From Microbacterium sediminis (GTDB lineage: Bacteria > Actinomycetota > Actinomycetes > Actinomycetales > Microbacteriaceae): 64,000 nt of DNA. Shown here piece by piece: positions 42,233 through 49,069 of this stretch; position 1 is the stretch's first letter, and each line of letters starts with the position of its first letter. Made by a program: the position numbers and the translations under genes. Location: contig NZ_CP038256.1 of NCBI RefSeq assembly GCF_004564075.1, positions 2,480,001 to 2,544,000 on the forward strand, read 5' to 3'. The notes under the pieces were generated by a model. It had not been told where the DNA came from. It did no database searches and saw only the letters and a program-made list of their open reading frames with translations.

Positions 42233-43276
42233 CAGCTTCTCCTTCGATGAGGGCCTTCAGGGCTTCGGCGAGCACCCGGTTCTTGTAGTCCGAGCTGACA
42301 GAGGCGTAGATCGAGGTCGTCGACGCGTGCATGTGTCCGACCTGCTCCTGGACGAATCGATCGGCGTAGCCGAACTCCAGCAGATGCGTCACATAGGAAT
42401 GCCGGAGGCTGTGCAGCGTCAGATCCTTCGACAGGCCGGCCTCGTCCCGCAGCTCCGCGAATCTTCGGTCGAGATAACCGGCGGACAGACGAGTGTGGCG
42501 CTCGGTCACCCAGAGCGCGTCGAGGTTATCTCCGGGCGCGAAGCGCTCCCGGGCCTGCTCGAGCCATTGCTGCATGCCGGGCACCCACCAATCGAACTCC
42601 GGCACCAGCAGCACGGTGCGCCGTCGTGGCGCGCCGCCGCCCGCGGCCTTCGCCCACCGCACGTGGATCGCACCAAAGTGCCCCCACTGGCGCATCTTCG
42701 CGTTGTGGTGCAGATCGACGGTATCGAGCATCACCGCCTCGGTGCGGCGCAGACCGAACGCGTACACCGTCTTCAGCAACTGGGCATCCCTCAGCGCGCC
42801 AAGCGCACCCTTGCGACCCGACGCCACGAGTAGCTCAACGCGCGCATCGGCGTGTCGAACAGGCGCTCGATCTCCTCATAGGTGAACGGGCGACGCTTCC
42901 CATCGCCTTCGAACTCGAACCGGTGCGCCACCGTGTTCCACGGCAGACACACTTGCGAGGGGACGTCCCCAAACTCGCGATCGCAGATCTCCATCCAGTC
43001 GTACAACGGGTTCGTGAGGTAGTCGCAGAACCCACGGATCGACCCATGATTGGCGCGCATCGTCGATAGCGTCCGAGTGCGGCCACCGGACTCCGCAGTG
43101 AACTCATCCACATCGGCCACCGTCCACCTCCACGGCGGCTTGTCCACGAAAGCACGGAACCGGGTCACCGTCGCTGTCCGATTTCGGATCGTCTGCTCAC
43201 GAAGCCCCCGGGACAACTGCTGGTTCTGCCAGCCCTCGATCATCGCGTTGAAGACCTGTGCCTCAGGGTTCGCCAT
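42222..43276 (-). pseudogene. Tyrosine recombinase/integrase split by a frameshift
   Basis: The 5' part (from about ATG 43276; earlier ATGs at 43339 and 43351 are possible) encodes the SAM-like core-binding domain: VFNAMIEGWQNQQLSRGLREQTIRNR and AHRFEFEGDGKRRPFTYEEIERLFD. It then leaves the family pattern and stops at 42791. The catalytic part continues in another frame: DARVELLVASGRKGALGALR, YAFGLRRTEAVML (Arg I), HSLRHSYVTHLL (HxLRH), GHMHASTTSIYASV (GH and Tyr). Both parts fit one gene if a single base is restored near 42855, where GACACGCC would have been GACGACGCC. All catalytic residues lie in the 3' part. A sequencing error is the alternative. Confidence 0.8.
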
Positions 43277-43333
43277 AGCGACGTTCGAGGCTGAAGTGAT
43301 CAGTCGAAGCGCCGCTGGAGAAGCCCCAAAGTC

Positions 43334-43348
43334 TTGCATTAGATGCAA
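43334..43348. promoter_or_regulatory. 15-bp palindrome TTGCAT-N3-ATGCAA beside the integrase
   Basis: TTGCATTAGATGCAA has perfect 6-base arms and covers one possible integrase start codon. A matching site is at 43473. Candidate binding site of the XRE protein or recombinase core site. Confidence 0.55.
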
Positions 43349-43362
43349 CAAAGTATGGGACA

Positions 43363-43449
43363 GTGCATCACCATGTCAACCCCGCACTCGGCATCCGCAA
43401 GATCGCGCTGTTATTGTCAGAGCAGTTCGGCACCAAGCAAGACGAATAG
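43363..43449 (+). other. Possible C-terminal fragment of an unknown gene
   Basis: One frame reads VHHHVNPALGIRKIALLLSE and ends QFGTKQDE with a TAG at 43447-43449. Its codon use is gene-like and the sequence looks like the end of a larger protein, but upstream in this frame nothing recognisable follows beyond the palindrome. It may mark the edge of the inserted element. I could not assign a family. The rest of the 43277-43612 gap holds two palindromes and no other gene. Confidence 0.25.
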
Positions 43450-43472
43450 GCGTCGTTTGCAAGCGTGAACAG

Positions 43473-43487
43473 TTGCATTCACTGCAA
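43473..43487. promoter_or_regulatory. Second 15-bp palindrome TTGCA-N5-TGCAA
   Basis: TTGCATTCACTGCAA, extended by G/C to 17 bases, 139 bases from the first. The two share TTGCATT-N3-TGCAA. Confidence 0.5.
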
Positions 43488-43612
43488 CACGCGATGGTTC
43501 GCCGCACTTCCTTTCTCACCACCGTAAATCCGCAACTTCTTTACGCGGGATTTCGGTGTTTCGCCTCTTGCGCCCGGCGCATCCTGGAGGCAGGACAGGA
43601 AGGAGGCACATC

Positions 43613-43720
43613 ATGTCCATGACCGTGAATCTGATCGAAGACGAGGATGCCCTCGACCACGTCGGTCGCCCCTACTGGTTCGACCGTCACCCGTCGCAGG
43701 CCGAGGGCGAAGACGTCTGA
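43613..43720 (+). CDS. 35-residue peptide ending in HPSQAEGEDV
   Basis: MSMTVNLIEDEDALDHVGRP, then YWFDRHPSQAEGEDV and stop. The ribosome site is strong (GGAAGGAGG, 6 bases upstream). The HPSQAEGED ending equals that of the 45-residue protein at 29540, although the N-terminal parts are unrelated. A perfect terminator hairpin follows 16 bases after the stop. Its conserved tail and full set of expression signals argue that it is a real gene. Function unknown; it is the first gene right of the integrase cassette. Confidence 0.65.
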   Translation: MSMTVNLIEDEDALDHVGRPYWFDRHPSQAEGEDV

Positions 43721-43736
43721 GCGCACCGCGAACGAC

Positions 43737-43766
43737 AGAGACCCCGCCGACGTCGGCGGGGTCTCT
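43737..43766. terminator. Perfect 30-base palindromic terminator
   Basis: AGAGACCCCGCCGAC and its exact reverse complement directly adjoin, followed by TCTT. It lies between the small peptide gene and the convergent AHSA1 gene and can serve both. Confidence 0.88.
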
Positions 43767-43786
43767 TCGCGTGCGGGCGGAGCCGA

Positions 43787-44770
43787 TCAGGCGCTCACGG
43801 CGCCGAGCACCTCTCGCTCGAGGCGGGCATAGCTGGTCTCCATGCCCTCGACCATGCCGGTGTCGAGGATCATCTGGCGCGTGTCGGCGTCGGGATAGGT
43901 GATCACGATCGACAGCAGCGTGCCGCCCTCCACCGGGGTGAGCGTCAGCTCGTTGCGCGTCGGCTCGCCGGGCATGCCGATCATCGCCTCCGTGGTGACC
44001 TCGCGATGCGGCGAGGCGGACTCGATGAGCTCGCCCTCGAAGCCGAAGCCGTCGGATCCGTCCTCGCGGGTCCACTCCTGGCGGTAGCGGTCGCCCACGT
44101 TCTGCGCGACGTCGGCGACGGTCATGACCCAGCCGTCGGGACCCTTGAGCCACTGCTTCACGAGCTCGGGTTCGTGGTGGGCCCGCCAGACCTGCTCGAC
44201 CGTGCCGCGAATCACCCGGGTGACGCGCGCCTGGGTGTCGCCGATCAGCTGCAGCGAGGCCGGCAGGTCGGCGGCGAAGCTCTGCAGGTCGGCGAGGACG
44301 TCGTCCATCTGCCCCATCGCCTCCTTCGTGCCCTCCTCCATGCCCATCTCGATGAGCTGCTCGAGTTCCTCGAGGGACGGGAAGGTCGTCACGCTCACGA
44401 CCCGCGACCCGCCCGGGGTCTCCTCGAACGAGAAGGTCATGAGCATGGTGGGCATGTCGGTGTTGAGCGATCCATCCTCGCGGGCGAAGCCGTCGCGCAC
44501 CGTGAACGATCGGCCCTCGTCGACCGCCTGGAAGTGCCACAGGCCGCCCGAGCGCTCGCCGTCGGGGCCGGTCATGTAGTAGTTCGAATAACCGCCGGGG
44601 AACACGTCGTGCCGGGTGAAGGTGGCCGGCCATCCGGGAGGTCCCCAGAACCGCTCGATCTGCCGCGGATCGACATACGCGTCCCACAGCCGGCGGACCG
44701 GCACGGGGAAGTCGGCCGTGATGGTCATCGTGAGTGCGTCGAGGTCCTTCTCGACGGAGGTGAGGGGCAT
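43787..44770 (-). CDS. Tandem AHSA1/SRPBCC protein, ArsR-controlled
   Basis: A 327-residue protein with two START-like AHSA1 domains. The first covers ~14-150 (ITADFPVPVRRLWDAYVDPRQIERFWGPPGWPATF, SFEETPGGSRVVSVTTFPS), the second ~175-325 (VTRVIRGTVEQVWRAHHEPELVKQWLKGPDGW, TLTPVEGGTLLSIVITYPD). Single-domain members usually follow an ArsR gene; here two are fused. AHSA1-like proteins bind hydrophobic ligands or assist chaperones; the physiological role is unknown. It follows the ArsR gene by 25 bases and must be cotranscribed with it. Confidence 0.85.
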   Translation of the reverse strand: MPLTSVEKDLDALTMTITADFPVPVRRLWDAYVDPRQIERFWGPPGWPATFTRHDVFPGGYSNYYMTGPDGERSGGLWHFQAVDEGRSFTVRDGFAREDGSLNTDMPTMLMTFSFEETPGGSRVVSVTTFPSLEELEQLIEMGMEEGTKEAMGQMDDVLADLQSFAADLPASLQLIGDTQARVTRVIRGTVEQVWRAHHEPELVKQWLKGPDGWVMTVADVAQNVGDRYRQEWTREDGSDGFGFEGELIESASPHREVTTEAMIGMPGEPTRNELTLTPVEGGTLLSIVITYPDADTRQMILDTGMVEGMETSYARLEREVLGAVSA

Positions 44771-44795
44771 GATGCGCCTTTCGTGGATTCTGTGA

Positions 44796-45131
44796 TCAGT
44801 CTTCGGCGAGCAGGGCGTCCAGCCGGGCGATGCGGCCCCGCCAGATCTGCTCGTATCGGTCCAGCAGCGCCTGCGCGCGCCGGATCCGGTCGGGGTCTCC
44901 GCGGACGATGCGTTCGCGGCCCTGCGGGTGCTTCGTCACGAGGCCCGCTCCCTCCAGCACCGCGACGTGCTTCTGCACGGCCGCGAAGGACATGTCGTAG
45001 GCGGCGGCGAGCTGCGACACCGTGGCCTCACCCTCGAGGGTGCGGCGGAGGATGTCGCGGCGCGTCGCGTCGGCGAGGGCCCGGAAGATCCGATCCACCT
45101 CGTCGTCGGAGAGCTCAAGTTGTGCAACCAT
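44796..45131 (-). CDS. ArsR/SdpR-type repressor of the AHSA1 gene
   Basis: A 111-residue winged-helix regulator: DEVDRIFRALADATRRDILRRTLEGEATVSQLAAAYDMSFAAVQKHVAVLEGAGLVTKHPQGRERIVRGD, in order helix 1 to the beta wing. No metal-binding Cys, so it is of the SdpR-like non-metal type that usually pairs with AHSA1/SRPBCC proteins. ATG 45131 lies within a 14-bp palindrome that is its likely operator. ATG 45131 was chosen since upstream in-frame codons run through the promoter. Confidence 0.88.
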   Translation of the reverse strand: MVAQLELSDDEVDRIFRALADATRRDILRRTLEGEATVSQLAAAYDMSFAAVQKHVAVLEGAGLVTKHPQGRERIVRGDPDRIRRAQALLDRYEQIWRGRIARLDALLAED

Positions 45132-45138
45132 TTGGTTG
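45125..45138. promoter_or_regulatory. Operator CAACCA-TT-TGGTTG over the ArsR start codon
   Basis: CAACCA-TT-TGGTTG, perfect arms, with the ATG of the repressor inside it (minus strand ATGGTTG). CTTGACAAG about 25 bases upstream can act as -35, so the transcript would be leaderless or nearly so. Confidence 0.7.
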
Positions 45139-45301
45139 TAGGTTACTCCGTCCGGAGCGCTTGTCAAGAGGGGATCTCGCGCCCCGGAGATCCCTCTGAT
45201 CAGCCGCTTTTCGCCGCCCGTTTCCGCGACCGCCCAGGAACGCGGCCTACCCTGGAAAGGTTGGCATCGCCCCACGGGCGGTGCCCGAGAGGGGGAGACA
45301 G

Positions 45302-46858
45302 ATGTCCGACCAGACCGATTTCGAAGCCCGCGGCGACGAGCGCCCCACCCCGACGGCGGCCACGATGCCCGCCTGGCGGCGCGTGCTCGGGCGCTTCATC
45401 CCGGCCCTGCGCGGACCGCGCCGGCTCACCGTCGACGACGTCACGGTGGTCGACCGTCCGATGCTGCGCCGCGCAGTGGCGGGCACCGTGGTGGGCAACC
45501 TCATGGAGTGGTACGACATCGGCATCTACGGCTACCTGGCCGTGATCATCGGGCGCATGTTCCTGCCCGACGCCTCGGAGGGCGCGCAGTCGCTGTTCTC
45601 GCTCGGCGTGTTCGCCGTCACGTTCGTCGCCCGCCCCGCCGGCGGCGTGATCCTCGGCCAGCTGGGCGATCGCCTCGGCCGCCAGCGCGTGCTCGCCTTC
45701 ACGCTGATCATGATGGCCTCGGCCACCTTCCTCATCGGCGTGCTGCCGGACTACTCGGTGATCGGTGCGTGGGCGCCGATCCTGCTCATCGTGCTCAAGC
45801 TGGCGCAGGGCTTCTCCACCGGCGGCGAGTACGCCGGCGCGACCACGTTCATCACCGAGTACGCACCCGACAAGCGCCGGGGCTTCTACGCCTCGCTGCT
45901 CGACCTGGGCTCGTACATGGGCTTCGCGATCGGCGCCGCGTTCGTCTCGGTGCTGCAGGTCACGCTGTCGGAGGACGCGATGGAGGGCTTCGCTTGGCGC
46001 ATCCCGTTCCTCGTGGCGCTGCCGCTGGGCCTCATCGCGATCTACTTCCGCCTGAAGATCGAGGACACCCCGGCCTTCCAGGACGCCAAGACGCACGCCG
46101 ACGAGGCCTCGGCGGCCGCGCAGGCCTCGCCCGATGCGCCGAAGGGCGTGCTCGACCTCATCCGCTCCTACTGGCGCGAGCTGCTGACCGCCTTCATCCT
46201 CGTGGCCGCCGCCAACACGGTCGGCTACGCGCTGACGTCGTACATGCCGACCTACCTCACCGGCACGCTCGGCTACGACGAGGTGCACGGCACGCTGCTC
46301 ACGCTGCCGGTGCTCGTGCTCATGTCGCTGTGCATCCCGCTCACGGGCGCCCTGTCCGACCGGATCGGCCGCCGGAAGGTGCTGTTCATCGGATCCGTGT
46401 CGGCGATCGTGCTCGCGGTGCCGTCGTTCCTGTTCATGATGCACGGCGCCATCTGGTCGACCCTGCTCGGCCTCGTGCTGCTCGCGATTCCCGTGACGTT
46501 CTACGTCGCGAACCTCGCGTCGTCGCTGCCGGCGCTGTTCCCCACGTCGTCGCGCTACGGCGGCATGGGCATCTCGTACAACGCCGCGGTGGCGATCTTC
46601 GCGGGAACCGCTCCCGTGATCATGGAGTCGCTCGTGCAGCTGACCGGCTCGTCGCTGGCGCCCGCGTTCTACGTGATCGGCACCTCGATCGCCGGCTTCA
46701 TCGCGGTCGTCGTGCTGCGCGAGTCGGCGCGCCAGCCGCTGCCGGGCGCGATGCCGAGCGTGGCCACCGAGGAGGAGGCGATCGAGCTCGTGCGCACGCA
46801 GGACGACAATCCGGATCTCGACCTCGACGAGCTGTTCCCGGAGCGCCGCGAGGGCTGA
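45302..46858 (+). CDS. MFS transporter of the metabolite:H+ symporter (MHS) family
   Basis: A 518-residue 12-span transporter. GTVVGNLMEWYDIGIYGYLAVIIGRMFLP and QLGDRLGRQRVLAFTLIMMASATFLIGVLP are the MHS signatures seen in ProP, KgtP and ShiA; FSTGGEYAGATTFITEYAPDKRRGFYAS closes the first half. A ~50-residue N-terminal leader and an acidic C-terminus (PDLDLDELFPERREG) are extra. Substrates in the family include proline/betaine, citrate and alpha-ketoglutarate; the ProP-like EYAPDKRRG context does not decide. ATG 45302 has GAGGGGGA about 7 bases upstream. Confidence 0.88.
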   Translation: MSDQTDFEARGDERPTPTAATMPAWRRVLGRFIPALRGPRRLTVDDVTVVDRPMLRRAVAGTVVGNLMEWYDIGIYGYLAVIIGRMFLPDASEGAQSLFSLGVFAVTFVARPAGGVILGQLGDRLGRQRVLAFTLIMMASATFLIGVLPDYSVIGAWAPILLIVLKLAQGFSTGGEYAGATTFITEYAPDKRRGFYASLLDLGSYMGFAIGAAFVSVLQVTLSEDAMEGFAWRIPFLVALPLGLIAIYFRLKIEDTPAFQDAKTHADEASAAAQASPDAPKGVLDLIRSYWRELLTAFILVAAANTVGYALTSYMPTYLTGTLGYDEVHGTLLTLPVLVLMSLCIPLTGALSDRIGRRKVLFIGSVSAIVLAVPSFLFMMHGAIWSTLLGLVLLAIPVTFYVANLASSLPALFPTSSRYGGMGISYNAAVAIFAGTAPVIMESLVQLTGSSLAPAFYVIGTSIAGFIAVVVLRESARQPLPGAMPSVATEEEAIELVRTQDDNPDLDLDELFPERREG

Positions 46859-46960
46859 TCGGGACCGGCGGCGAACGTTACGCCGCGTTTCGCGCGGCTT
46901 CGCCCTGACGGGCGGGCGGCCTAGCGTGGTCGGAACGTCATCGATCCGAGAGGAACCGCC

Positions 46961-47308
46961 GTGTCCACGCCGCTGCCGCACATCCGCCCCGCCGAGGTGC
47001 GTGAGCGTGTGGCGTGCATGTGCGCGACCGGCGGCGCCTGCTCGTCGTACGCGCCCGGCCATGCGCTGCACCTGATCCAGGCGCGCATCGCGTCGGCCAC
47101 GCCGGCCGAGTGGGTCGACGGGATCGTCGAGGCCGCGGATCCGCTCGCGGGCACGCTCGTCGTTCGCTCGCTCGACGGCGACGTGCTCGAACTGTGGAAC
47201 GGATCCGGCGCCGCGCTGGAGGCACCGGCCGGCACCCCGGTCGCGGTGCACCGCCGGTACAGCGTGCTCGCCGCGGGCCGGGCGCGCTTCAACGTCGCGG
47301 CCGCGTGA
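46961..47308 (+). CDS. Conserved hypothetical protein
   Basis: A 115-residue soluble protein: STPLPHIRPAEVRERVACMC, CATGGACSSYAPGHALHLIQ, and a beta-rich second half (GTLVVRSLDGDVLELWNGSGAAL, TPVAVHRRYSVLAAGRARFNV). Three Cys lie close together at ~19-27. No family recognised. GTG at 46961 with GAGAGGA 8 bases upstream is the start. A tandem repeat follows directly at the stop codon. Confidence 0.6.
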   Translation: MSTPLPHIRPAEVRERVACMCATGGACSSYAPGHALHLIQARIASATPAEWVDGIVEAADPLAGTLVVRSLDGDVLELWNGSGAALEAPAGTPVAVHRRYSVLAAGRARFNVAAA

Positions 47309-47415
47309 CCCGGAGCGCGGCGGGCGCGTGAGCGGGCTAGCCGCGTGATCCGGAGCGCCGCGGGCGCGTGAGTGGGAGCGGGCTAGCCGCGTGATCCGGA
47401 GCGCCGCGGGCGCGT
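47307..47415. repeat. Tandem GC-rich repeat behind the hypothetical gene
   Basis: GTGACCCGGAGCGCGGCGGG, then GTGATCCGGAGCGCCGCGGG twice more (47345 and 47391, 46 bases apart), joined by GCGCGTGAGNGGG and GCGGGCTAGCCGC. Two and a half units starting at the stop codon of the upstream gene. The last copy ends in GTGAAAAAGGCGGCC. The rest of the 229-bp gap has no gene. Confidence 0.75.
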
Positions 47416-47537
47416 GAAAAAGGCGGCCTACAGCCGCTCTTGACGGGCTCCGCCGCCGGGCGGATCATGAGAGCCACATCGGGCCGTTCGGCCCGACTGC
47501 CCACGGCGCACCACCCGGATGACTCCCGAGGCACACG

Positions 47538-47816
47538 ATGACGGACCCCGAACCGCATGATGAGCAGGAGGGGGCGGCCGCGGTCGCGGAGCAGTTGCGC
47601 GATATGAGCCGCTCGCTCCGGAACACCGACGACGAGATCGACACGGATGCGCTCGCCGGCGAGCTGGATCGTCTCGCCACGTTCGTGGGTACCGGCGCGA
47701 GGTGGGAATGCCAGGTGCAGTCCCCCTTCGCCGAGATCTATGCGGTGGGCCTGAAAGACCATGGGCCCCTCGCGTACCTCTGCCGCCACCCCGAACCTCA
47801 CACGTTCACGGGATGA
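47538..47816 (+). CDS. Small hypothetical protein coupled to a membrane protein
   Basis: A 92-residue acidic soluble protein: MTDPEPHDEQEGAAAVAEQL, a helix (RDMSRSLRNTDDEIDTDALAGELDRLATFV) and a mixed C-terminus with a single Cys pair spread over ~40 residues. Its stop overlaps the ATG of the following membrane protein gene (ATGATGA), so the two are cotranscribed. No ribosome site is seen for the ATG; an earlier start is not available in frame. No family recognised. Confidence 0.5.
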   Translation: MTDPEPHDEQEGAAAVAEQLRDMSRSLRNTDDEIDTDALAGELDRLATFVGTGARWECQVQSPFAEIYAVGLKDHGPLAYLCRHPEPHTFTG

Positions 47817-48478
47817 TGACGACGGCGCTGCTGTCGACTCCCGCTCTCGGATTCGCCTTCGCGGCGGGCGGGGCAGGACTGGCGTGGCTGTGGTTCACCG
47901 GGCTGGGCTCCGTCGCCCTGATCGTGGTCGTCGCTCTGCTGCTGCTCGGATATCTCTTCGGCCGGTGGGCGGATGAGGCGCTGCCGGAGCACCCGGTGCG
48001 GGCGGTCAGGCTCATGGACGGGCAGGTGCTGGCGATTGCGGCCCTTACTGCCGCGGCGACCGCGATCGCGATGGTTGCGGCGGCGAGCATCGTGGCGCCG
48101 GAAACGCCGGCGGGAGCCGGCCCCGACGTCGCGCGGGCAGCCGCCGAGCTCCGGTCCGTGCTCACCGCGCTCGCGACGGCGCTCACCGCCTTCATCACCG
48201 GGCTGGCGTATCGGGCCGAGAACGTCGATACGTCCATCGGCAACCGCGTGCGGGCGATGTTCTACGACGCGTACCCCGGCGAGAACCCCACACCGGAAGC
48301 CCGCGAGGCCGCGGCCCGCCGCGTGCGGAGGCGGCGCGTGCTGCCGGCGGGGTCCGCGGCTGAGACGGCCGTGTACTCCGATGGCGCGATCCCCGACTGG
48401 AGTCGCGCCAACCGGCTCCTGCGGGCGCAGCGACTGGAAGCCGCGCTCCGCCCCGTCCCCGAGCCCCCGGCGGCCTGA
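47813..48478 (+). CDS. Hypothetical four-span membrane protein
   Basis: A 221-residue protein with hydrophobic segments at ~10-30, ~30-50, ~75-95 and ~110-135, then a cytoplasmic Arg-rich tail (RVRAMFYDAYPGENPTPEAREAAARRVRRRRV) ending in a helical part (WSRANRLLRAQRLEAALRPVPEPP). No recognised domain. It starts at one of two adjacent ATGs overlapping the upstream stop. The convergent copper-storage-like gene begins 22 bases further, with a shared terminator region. Confidence 0.55.
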   Translation: MMTTALLSTPALGFAFAAGGAGLAWLWFTGLGSVALIVVVALLLLGYLFGRWADEALPEHPVRAVRLMDGQVLAIAALTAAATAIAMVAAASIVAPETPAGAGPDVARAAAELRSVLTALATALTAFITGLAYRAENVDTSIGNRVRAMFYDAYPGENPTPEAREAAARRVRRRRVLPAGSAAETAVYSDGAIPDWSRANRLLRAQRLEAALRPVPEPPAA

Positions 48479-48489
48479 GGACGGACACG

Positions 48490-48513
48490 AAAAAGGCGGC
48501 CTATGCGGCCGCC
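48490..48513 (-). terminator. Intrinsic terminator of the Cys-rich protein gene
   Basis: Read leftward: GGCGGCCGCATAGGCCGCC followed by TTTTT. The stem contains the TAG stop codon itself. One of the few T-tailed terminators in this window. Confidence 0.85.
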
Positions 48514-48899
48514 GTCATCTTGTCCTTCATCGCCATGCAGGCGTCCATGCACGCCTGGCACGCCTGCATGCACATGCGGCACACGTCGCTGTCGGTGTGC
48601 GGCGCGCAGGCATCCATGCAGGCCTGACACATGGCGATGCACGCGTCGAGCATCGCCATCATCGAGTCCGCGGTCATGCCCTGCATGCGCAGCATCGATC
48701 GCATCGTCGTGTGGCACATGTCGGCGCAGTTCATGCACGTCGGCGCGCAGTCCATCATCTGCGTCGCGCAGATCGTCGTGGCCTGCTCGGCGGCCGCGCA
48801 CGCGTCCATGCACTCCTGCATGGTGGCCATGTCCATCGACGCCATTCCGGGCATCGACATCATGTCCTTCGACATCGCATCCATCATCATCGCGTCCAT
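48501..48899 (-). CDS. Cys/Met-rich four-helix metal-storage protein (Csp-like)
   Basis: A 132-residue protein with 16 Cys and about 32 Met. Cys come in CxxxC and CxxC steps (MDACAAAEQATTICATQMMD, CAPTCMNCADMC, CIAMCQACMDAC, CRMCMQACQACMDAC), the pattern of Csp copper-storage proteins, where Cys lines the core of a four-helix bundle and stores Cu(I). There is no signal peptide, so a cytosolic Csp3-like role fits. The Met-rich N-terminus (MDAMMMDAMSKDMMSMPGMA) is unusual. No CsoR gene or CsoR-like operator is seen here. ATG 48899 was chosen because earlier starts add a non-family leader. Confidence 0.85.
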   Translation of the reverse strand: MDAMMMDAMSKDMMSMPGMASMDMATMQECMDACAAAEQATTICATQMMDCAPTCMNCADMCHTTMRSMLRMQGMTADSMMAMLDACIAMCQACMDACAPHTDSDVCRMCMQACQACMDACMAMKDKMTAAA

Positions 48900-49069
48900 C
48901 TCGCACCTCGTTCCTTGTGGTCGCAAGGCGAGCGGGAGCGCCCGTCTCGCGGCCAGGATAGAGCGGGCCGGCGCGGGTGCGGAAGGGGTTGCGGCGGGGC
49001 GCTCAGGTCGTGGGCGCGGCTGGCCCGATGCTCGCCGACCGTGGTGTCAGATCGACGCGACCATCGAGA

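Noticed and set aside
47412..47435. GCGGC-N5-GCCGC next to AAAAA as a minus-strand terminator
   Set aside because: No minus-strand gene ends here; the stem is only 5 bp.
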